Shown one piece after another: positions 55,850 to 64,000 of a stretch of DNA of 64,000 nucleotides. The notes under the pieces are model-generated. The model searched no databases. It had not been told where the DNA came from and saw only the letters and a program-made list of their open reading frames with translations. The stretch is from Iodidimonas nitroreducens (GTDB lineage: Bacteria; Pseudomonadota; Alphaproteobacteria; Sphingomonadales; Rhodothalassiaceae). The DNA is taken from the NCBI GenBank assembly GCA_000710935.1, contig BAYV01000006.1:1-64000 (forward strand), written 5' to 3'. Position numbers and translations under genes: made by a program. Each line of letters starts with the position of its first letter. Within the stretch, counting starts at the first letter, position 1.

Positions 55850-57135
55850 TGGCGGATCTTTCATGTCGTATCGCGGGAATTGATAGCATCAATCCCTTTT
55901 GGCTGGCCTCAGCCCCGCCCACCGATAAAAAATATAATGTGGTGCGCGCCTTTCAAAAAGGCTGGGGCGGCGTGGTGTGGAAAACCCTGGGGGTTGATCC
56001 GCCGGTGGTCAATGTCACCAGCCGTTATGGCCTGCACAAGGATTTCAAGGGGGCCACCATCGGGATCAATAATATCGAATTGATTTCTGATCGGCCGCTG
56101 GATGTCAATCTGCGGGAAATCGAGGAATGTCGCCGGGAATGGCCGGATCGGGTGATCATCGGCTCGATGATGGCGGAAATGGATGAACAGGCCTGGAAAG
56201 AACTGGCCATCAGGATCGCCAATTCCGGCGTGCATGGGATCGAGCTTAATCTGGGCTGCCCCCATGGCATGTGCGAGCGGGGCATGGGTTCGGCCATTGG
56301 GCAGGTGCCCGAAATGGTGGAAAAAACCACCCGCTGGGTGCGCGAAGTGGTGGATCTTCCCGTGTTCACCAAGCTCACCCCCAATATAACCGATATTCTG
56401 GTCCCCGCCGAGGCGGCCCTTGCGGGCGGTGCCCATGCCGTCTCGCTGATCAATACGGTCAATTCCATCGTCTCGGTCGATCTTGATGCCATGGCCCCCG
56501 ATCCGATGATCGATGGCAAAGGCACCCATGGCGGCTATTGCGGCTCGGCGGTCAAACCCATCGCCCTCAATATGGTGGCGGAAATCGCCCGCAATGCGGC
56601 CACCCGCGATCTGGAAATTTCGGCGATTGGCGGGATCAACACATGGCGCGATGCTGCTGAATTCATCGCCCTTGGGGCATCGGGGGTGCAGGTATGCACC
56701 GCCGCCATGCTTTATGGCTTTCGCATCGTGGAAGACATGATCGCCGGTTTATCGGCCTTCATGGATGAAAAGGGCTATAAAACGCTTGATGATTTTCGCG
56801 GCCGGGCGGTGGCCAATACCGTTGATTGGAACGAACTGAATATGAATTTCGATCTGAAGGCACGGATCGATGAAGAAAGCTGCATCGAATGCGGGCGCTG
56901 CCATATCGCTTGCGAGGATACATCCCATCAGGCCATTCGGATCGAAGCCAAAGACGATGGCGGGCGCCGCTTTGTGGTGATCGATGATGATTGTGTGGGC
57001 TGCAATCTGTGCATGCATGTGTGCCCGGTGGATCAGTGCATCGAGATGGAGCCGGTGGCCAATGGCCTGCCACATCTGACCTGGCCCGACCATCCGAAAA
57101 ATCCGGCCCATAAAGCCGTTGCGGAGTCAGTATGA
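55846..57135 (+). CDS. preA: NAD-dependent dihydropyrimidine dehydrogenase subunit PreA
   Basis: FMN subunit of bacterial dihydropyrimidine dehydrogenase; the partner of PreT. The TIM barrel has NPFWLASAPPTDKKYN, GIELNLGCPHGMCERGMG (active-site region) and GTHGGYCGSAVKPIALNMV; a C-terminal ferredoxin-like domain has two [4Fe-4S] sites, ESCIECGRCHIAC and DDCVGCNLCMHVCPVDQC. 429 residues. The start overlaps preT by four bases. It reduces uracil or thymine by hydride transfer. Confidence 0.94.
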   Translation: MMADLSCRIAGIDSINPFWLASAPPTDKKYNVVRAFQKGWGGVVWKTLGVDPPVVNVTSRYGLHKDFKGATIGINNIELISDRPLDVNLREIEECRREWPDRVIIGSMMAEMDEQAWKELAIRIANSGVHGIELNLGCPHGMCERGMGSAIGQVPEMVEKTTRWVREVVDLPVFTKLTPNITDILVPAEAALAGGAHAVSLINTVNSIVSVDLDAMAPDPMIDGKGTHGGYCGSAVKPIALNMVAEIARNAATRDLEISAIGGINTWRDAAEFIALGASGVQVCTAAMLYGFRIVEDMIAGLSAFMDEKGYKTLDDFRGRAVANTVDWNELNMNFDLKARIDEESCIECGRCHIACEDTSHQAIRIEAKDDGGRRFVVIDDDCVGCNLCMHVCPVDQCIEMEPVANGLPHLTWPDHPKNPAHKAVAESV

Positions 57136-58469
57136 TGAGCGAAGACATCGCCAATTCCCGGGCCAATAATTCCCTCGATGCCTATTGGATGCCCTTTACC
57201 GCCAATCGCCAGTTCAAGGCCAATCCACGTATCTTTGTGGGGGCCGATGGCATGTATTTCAAAACCAGCGATGGCCGCGATGTTCTGGACGGCATTGCCG
57301 GTTTATGGTGCTGCAATGCCGGGCATAAGCGCCCGCGCATCATCGAAGCCGTGAAAAAACAAGTCGAAGAACTGGATTATTCCCCGGCTTTCCAGATGGG
57401 CCATTACAAGGCTTTCGAATTGGCTGATCGGCTGGCGCGGCTGATGCCCGGCGATCTTGATCATGTGTTTTTCACCAATTCCGGCTCTGAATCCGTGGAA
57501 ACGGCACTGAAAATCGCCCTCGCCTATCACCGCGCACGAGGCGAAGGCCATCGCACCCGTCTGATTGGCCGGGAAAAGGGCTATCATGGGGTGAATTTTG
57601 GCGGCATGTCGGTGGGGGGAATGCCTGCCAATCGCAAGATGTTCGGCTCTCTCGTCGCCGGTGTCGATCATCTCCGCCACACCCATTATGTGCCGGGCAA
57701 TGCCTATAGCCGTGGCCAACCCGAACATGGGGTTGAACTGGCCGATGATCTGGAACGCCTGTGCGCGCTGCATGATCCCTCCACCATCGCTGCGGTGATC
57801 GTGGAACCCGTTGCCGGATCGGCAGGGGTGATCATGCCCCCCAAAGGTTATCTGCAACGCCTGCGCGAGATATGTACGAAACACGGCATTTTGCTGATTT
57901 TCGATGAGGTGATCACCGGATTTGGGCGCCTTGGCGCGCCCTTTGCCGTGGATTATTTCGGGGTAGAGCCCGATCTGGTGACCACCGCCAAGGGGTTGAC
58001 CAATGGCGTGGTGCCGATGGGCGCGGTTTTTGCCAGCAGACAGATATACAACGCCTTCATGACCGGCCCTGAAAATATGATCGAGCTGTTTCACGGTTAT
58101 ACCTATTCCGCCAATCCCATGGCCTGCGCCACCGCGCTTGCCACCCTTGATACCTATGAGGAAGAGGGTCTGTTCACACGGGCCGCGGAATTGGACACTT
58201 ATTGGGCCGATGCGGTACATTCCCTTAAAGGCGCGCCCTATGTGACCGATCTGCGCAATATGGGGCTGATCGCGGCGATCGAGCTTGAAGGCATCAAGGA
58301 TGCCCCCACCAAGCGCGCCTTCAATGCCTTTTTGAAAGCTTATGATAAAGGGCTTTTGATCCGCACCACAGGGGATATCATCGCTTTGTCGCCGCCCCTG
58401 ATCATTGAAAAATCGCAGATCGATTTCGCCTTCGATACCCTGCGCACAGTTCTGAAAGAAATCGAATGA
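57132..58469 (+). CDS. Omega-amino acid:pyruvate/2-oxoacid aminotransferase (class III)
   Basis: Class III PLP aminotransferase of 445 residues. Motifs: FTNSGSESVETALKIALAYHRARGEG, GREKGYHGVNFGGMSVGG, the DEVITGFGRLG aspartate motif and VTTAKGLTNGVVPMG carrying the PLP lysine. In this cluster it would transaminate beta-alanine (or beta-aminoisobutyrate from thymine) to malonate (or methylmalonate) semialdehyde, the substrate of the next enzyme. The ATGATG start overlaps the preA stop, and its own stop overlaps the dehydrogenase gene. Confidence 0.9.
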   Translation: MMSEDIANSRANNSLDAYWMPFTANRQFKANPRIFVGADGMYFKTSDGRDVLDGIAGLWCCNAGHKRPRIIEAVKKQVEELDYSPAFQMGHYKAFELADRLARLMPGDLDHVFFTNSGSESVETALKIALAYHRARGEGHRTRLIGREKGYHGVNFGGMSVGGMPANRKMFGSLVAGVDHLRHTHYVPGNAYSRGQPEHGVELADDLERLCALHDPSTIAAVIVEPVAGSAGVIMPPKGYLQRLREICTKHGILLIFDEVITGFGRLGAPFAVDYFGVEPDLVTTAKGLTNGVVPMGAVFASRQIYNAFMTGPENMIELFHGYTYSANPMACATALATLDTYEEEGLFTRAAELDTYWADAVHSLKGAPYVTDLRNMGLIAAIELEGIKDAPTKRAFNAFLKAYDKGLLIRTTGDIIALSPPLIIEKSQIDFAFDTLRTVLKEIE

Positions 58470-59974
58470 CCGATATGAACGCACTCATCCCCCATCTGAT
58501 CGATGGCGCGCCCTATGGGGCGAAAAGCCCGCGCACCCAGGGCGTAACCAATCCCGCAACGGGCGAGATCACACGTCATGTGGCCATGGCCACGGCTGAT
58601 GATGTTGATCTGGCGGTGAAAGCAGCGCAAAAAGCCTTTATCGGCTGGTCGGAAACCCCGCCTTCGCGCCGGGCGCAGGTGCTGTTTGCTTTGCGCGATG
58701 GCATGATGAAGCGCCGCGACGAGATCGCCCGCACCATCAGCCTTGAACATGGCAAAACCCATGATGATGCGCTGGGCGAAGTGGCCCGCGCTTTGGAGGT
58801 GGTAGAATTTGCCTGCGGGATTCCGCATCTTTTGAAGGGCGATTTCAGCCGCCATGTCGCCCGCGATCTGGATGCCAGCTCGGAACGCCAGCCCCTGGGC
58901 GTGGTGGCCGGGATCACCCCGTTCAATTTCCCCGCCATGGTGCCCTTGTGGATGATCCCCATGGCGCTTGCCTGCGGCAACAGCTTTATCCTGAAGCCAT
59001 CGGAACGCGATCCTTCAAGCGCCAATCTGATCCATGAATTGCTCGAAAACGCCGGTTTGCCGCCGGGGGTTTTCAATGTGGTGCATGGCGATAAGGAAGC
59101 GGTGGATGCGATCCTTGATCATCCCGGCATTTCGGCCATCAGCTTTGTGGGCTCCACCCCCATTGCCCACTATATCTACAGCCGTGGTTGCAACAATGGA
59201 AAGCGGGTGCAGGCATTGGGCGGCGCCAAGAATCACATGGTCATCATGCCCGATGCCGATCTCGATCAGGCTGCCGATGCCCTGATGGGGGCGGGTTTTG
59301 GCTCGGCGGGGGAACGCTGTATGGCCATTTCGGTGGCCGTGCCGGTGGGCCGGGGAACTGCCGATCGCCTGGTGGAAAAGCTGGTGCCCCGGGTACAGGC
59401 TCTCAAGATCGGCCCCAGCACCGACAAGGACGCGGAAATGGGGCCGCTGATCACCAAAGCCCATCGCGACAAGGTGGCCGATCTCATTGCGAAAGGGGCA
59501 GCGGAAGGGGCGAAACTGGTGGTGGATGGCCGGGGATACAGCCTGCAGGGCTATGAAGGCGGCTTCTGGATGGGTGGCACCCTGATGGATCATGTCACCC
59601 CGCAAATGACCGTTTATCGCGAAGAAATTTTCGGCCCGGTTCTGAGCGTGGTGCGCGCCGATCATTATGATCAGGCCGTGGCCATGATCAATGCTCATCC
59701 ATATGGCAATGGCACCGCGATTTTCACCCGCGATGGCGATGCCGCTCGCGATTTCGCCCGCCGCATCGAGGTGGGCATGGTCGGGGTGAATGTCCCCATC
59801 CCGGTGCCGGTGGGCTATCACAGCTTCGGCGGCTGGAAACAATCGATCTTTGGCGCCCATGGCATTTATGGCCCGGAAGCGATCCATTTCTACACCCGGC
59901 TCAAAACGATTTCGGCACGCTGGCCCACGGGCATTCGGGCGGGTGCGGAATTCACCTTTCCCAGCAATGGCTGA
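58466..59974 (+). CDS. mmsA: CoA-acylating (methyl)malonate-semialdehyde dehydrogenase
   Basis: ALDH-superfamily enzyme that converts malonate or methylmalonate semialdehyde with CoA and NAD to acetyl- or propionyl-CoA and CO2. The 502-residue protein has the MMSDH features: PLGVVAGITPFNFPAMVPLWMIPMALACGN, FVGSTPIAHYIY, KRVQALGGAKNHMVIMPDADLDQ and the nucleophile in SAGERCMAISVAVPVG. It lies directly after the aminotransferase (ATGA overlap) and completes the route from beta-alanine to acetyl-CoA. Confidence 0.93.
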   Translation: MTDMNALIPHLIDGAPYGAKSPRTQGVTNPATGEITRHVAMATADDVDLAVKAAQKAFIGWSETPPSRRAQVLFALRDGMMKRRDEIARTISLEHGKTHDDALGEVARALEVVEFACGIPHLLKGDFSRHVARDLDASSERQPLGVVAGITPFNFPAMVPLWMIPMALACGNSFILKPSERDPSSANLIHELLENAGLPPGVFNVVHGDKEAVDAILDHPGISAISFVGSTPIAHYIYSRGCNNGKRVQALGGAKNHMVIMPDADLDQAADALMGAGFGSAGERCMAISVAVPVGRGTADRLVEKLVPRVQALKIGPSTDKDAEMGPLITKAHRDKVADLIAKGAAEGAKLVVDGRGYSLQGYEGGFWMGGTLMDHVTPQMTVYREEIFGPVLSVVRADHYDQAVAMINAHPYGNGTAIFTRDGDAARDFARRIEVGMVGVNVPIPVPVGYHSFGGWKQSIFGAHGIYGPEAIHFYTRLKTISARWPTGIRAGAEFTFPSNG

Positions 59975-60003
59975 TCATTCATCTCATTAAAGGAGCAGGC
60001 TTC

Positions 60004-60873
60004 ATGACCACAGTGCGCGGCGGATTGATCCAGATGGGGCTGAAAGCCTCGACCGATAAAGACCCCGAAACCATTCGCAAAGCCATGATCGAAGCGCATA
60101 TCCCGCTGATCGAGGAAGCGGGCGAAAAGGGCGTGCAGGTTTTGTGCTTTCAGGAAGTATTCACCCAGCCCTATTTCTGCCCGAGCCAGGACAGCAAATG
60201 GTATGATGCCGCCGAAGCCATCCCCGATGGCCCCACCACGAAGCTGATGCAGGATTATGCCAAAAAATATCAGATGGTGATCGTGGTCCCGATCTACGAA
60301 GCCGATGATGTAACCGGGGTTTATTACAATACGGCGGCCGTGATCGATGCCGATGGCAGCTATCTGGGCAAATATCGCAAAACCCATATTCCGCAGGTGC
60401 AGGGCTTTTGGGAAAAATTCTTCTTCAAACCCGGCGCATCGGATTGGCCGGTGTTCCAGACCCGCTATTGCAAGTTGGGCGTTTATATCTGCTATGATCG
60501 CCATTTCCCCGAAGGCTGGCGGGCACTGGCGCTGAATGGGGCGGAATATATCGTCAATCCTTCCGCCACCGTGGCCGGATTGTCGGAATATCTGTGGAAG
60601 CTGGAACAGCCCGCCTCTGCCGCTGCCAATGGCTGCTATATCGGCGCGATCAATCGCGTGGGCACGGAAGCACCGTGGAATATCGGGGAATTTTACGGCC
60701 AAAGCTATTTCGTCAATCCGCGCGGCCAAATCGAAGCCATCGCCAGCCGTGACAAGGATGAACTGATCATCCACGATATGGATATGGACAAGGTGAAAGA
60801 GGTGCGCAATCTGTGGCAGTTCTTCCGTGACCGTCGCCCGGAAACCTATTATCCCTTGGTCGCTGAAGAATGA
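60004..60873 (+). CDS. Beta-ureidopropionase (nitrilase superfamily)
   Basis: Hydrolyses N-carbamoyl-beta-alanine to beta-alanine, CO2 and ammonia. The nitrilase Glu-Lys-Cys triad is visible: Glu in LCFQEVFTQPYF, Lys in GKYRKTHIPQ and Cys in GVYICYDRHFPE. EFYGQSYFVNPRGQIEAIA and the terminal NLWQFFRDRRPETY are typical of bacterial beta-ureidopropionases. 289 residues. AAAGGAG lies 8 nt upstream of the ATG. It follows the dehydrogenase gene by 29 bp, in the same unit. Confidence 0.92.
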   Translation: MTTVRGGLIQMGLKASTDKDPETIRKAMIEAHIPLIEEAGEKGVQVLCFQEVFTQPYFCPSQDSKWYDAAEAIPDGPTTKLMQDYAKKYQMVIVVPIYEADDVTGVYYNTAAVIDADGSYLGKYRKTHIPQVQGFWEKFFFKPGASDWPVFQTRYCKLGVYICYDRHFPEGWRALALNGAEYIVNPSATVAGLSEYLWKLEQPASAAANGCYIGAINRVGTEAPWNIGEFYGQSYFVNPRGQIEAIASRDKDELIIHDMDMDKVKEVRNLWQFFRDRRPETYYPLVAEE

Positions 60874-60908
60874 AAACTGACCTTTGAATAAAGCCGGGGG
60901 CATGACGC

Positions 60909-63877
<2,969 letters not shown>

Positions 63878-63904
63878 GCCATAACACAAAGAAAAGGTTT
63901 GAAC

Positions 63905-64000
63905 ATGACCAAAGAAAATGCCTTGTGGACAGCCGCCAAAGCCGCCCGCCATCATGCTCACGCTCCTTATTCTCACTATCATGTGGGGGCGGCTGTTTTA
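63905..64000 (+). CDS. cdd: Cytidine deaminase (3' end outside window)
   Basis: The first 32 codons of a gene starting MTKENALWTAAK. The stretch APYSHYHVGAAVL matches the cytidine deaminase signature APYSxFxVGAA. It begins 27 bp after the dihydropyrimidinase stop in the same direction, and a cytidine or deoxycytidine deaminase would supply uridine to the pathway. Only the N-terminal part is visible, without the zinc-ligand motif HAE/PCxxC. Confidence 0.7.
   Translation, partial: MTKENALWTAAKAARHHAHAPYSHYHVGAAVL

Overview
The window reads as a chromosomal segment of a free-living alphaproteobacterium (a G+C-leaning genome; the exact genus cannot be fixed from sequence alone, and a Kordiimonadales/Iodidimonas-like lineage is only a guess). 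Pointers are a TakP-like TRAP transporter with a twin-arginine signal, a GGAAC-N16-CGTT general-stress (EcfG-type) promoter, a speF-like RNA leader before an ornithine decarboxylase, the N-acetylglutaminylglutamine amide operon, several TonB-dependent receptors, and dispersed CGTCA...cccgggg palindromes. Almost all sequence is coding and genes are tightly packed, often with 4-nt ATGA overlaps. No rRNA, tRNA, CRISPR array, insertion sequence or prophage was seen.

Layout. 1-3286: three-gene TRAP transporter, cut at the left edge. 3407-4435: a small unknown gene and a SAM hydroxide adenosyltransferase. 4462-9357 (minus): parC, a squalene/phytoene synthase-like gene coupled to a gamma carbonic anhydrase, and argC. 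9428-12392 (minus): motA, then a soluble chemoreceptor split over two overlapping genes (PAS and MCP signalling). 12595-15491 (minus): a DsbD/ScsB-like electron transporter followed by a periplasmic redoxin. 15906-18497 (minus): a polyamine unit made of a 42-codon leader ORF, RNA hairpins, a fold-III ornithine decarboxylase and a deoxyhypusine-synthase-like enzyme. 18893-26289: a secreted asparaginase-family hydrolase, the NAGGN osmolyte operon (amidotransferase, synthetase, M42 peptidase; minus), and an MFS transporter. 26455-32973: ECF sigma factor, iron superoxide dismutase, a stress-promoter-driven DUF883/membrane protein pair, M48 lipoprotein protease, folK, a NYN-domain protein, a uracil-DNA glycosylase with no ordinary start codon, and alaC. 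33068-35517 (minus): proBA.

35594-44725 is a branched-chain amino acid and homoserine block: a promoter and leader peptide with Leu/Ile/Val run plus attenuator, ilvD, ilvC, a wrecked ilvG (only its two ends remain), an ilvM-like ACT gene, leuA, ilvE, leuB and hom, then a SYLF protein. 44753-50801 holds an acid-phosphatase lipoprotein, an Oar-like TonB receptor and a PhoD phosphatase.

50863-64000 is a reductive pyrimidine catabolism locus: a RutR-like TetR regulator, a TonB receptor, preT-preA (dihydropyrimidine dehydrogenase), an omega-aminotransferase, a CoA-acylating semialdehyde dehydrogenase, beta-ureidopropionase, an NCS1 transporter, dihydropyrimidinase and the start of a cytidine deaminase. 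Together they would import a pyrimidine base, reduce it, open the ring, release beta-alanine and convert it to acetyl-CoA. A TTAACCA-a-TGGTTAA palindrome between the receptor and preT closely resembles the RutR operator.

The most unusual observations are the ilvG relic with a strongly folded N-terminal segment and an orphan ilvM coupled to leuA, the apparently leaderless ilv leader peptide, the SD-preceded leader ORF before the ornithine decarboxylase, and the ATC-started uracil-DNA glycosylase.
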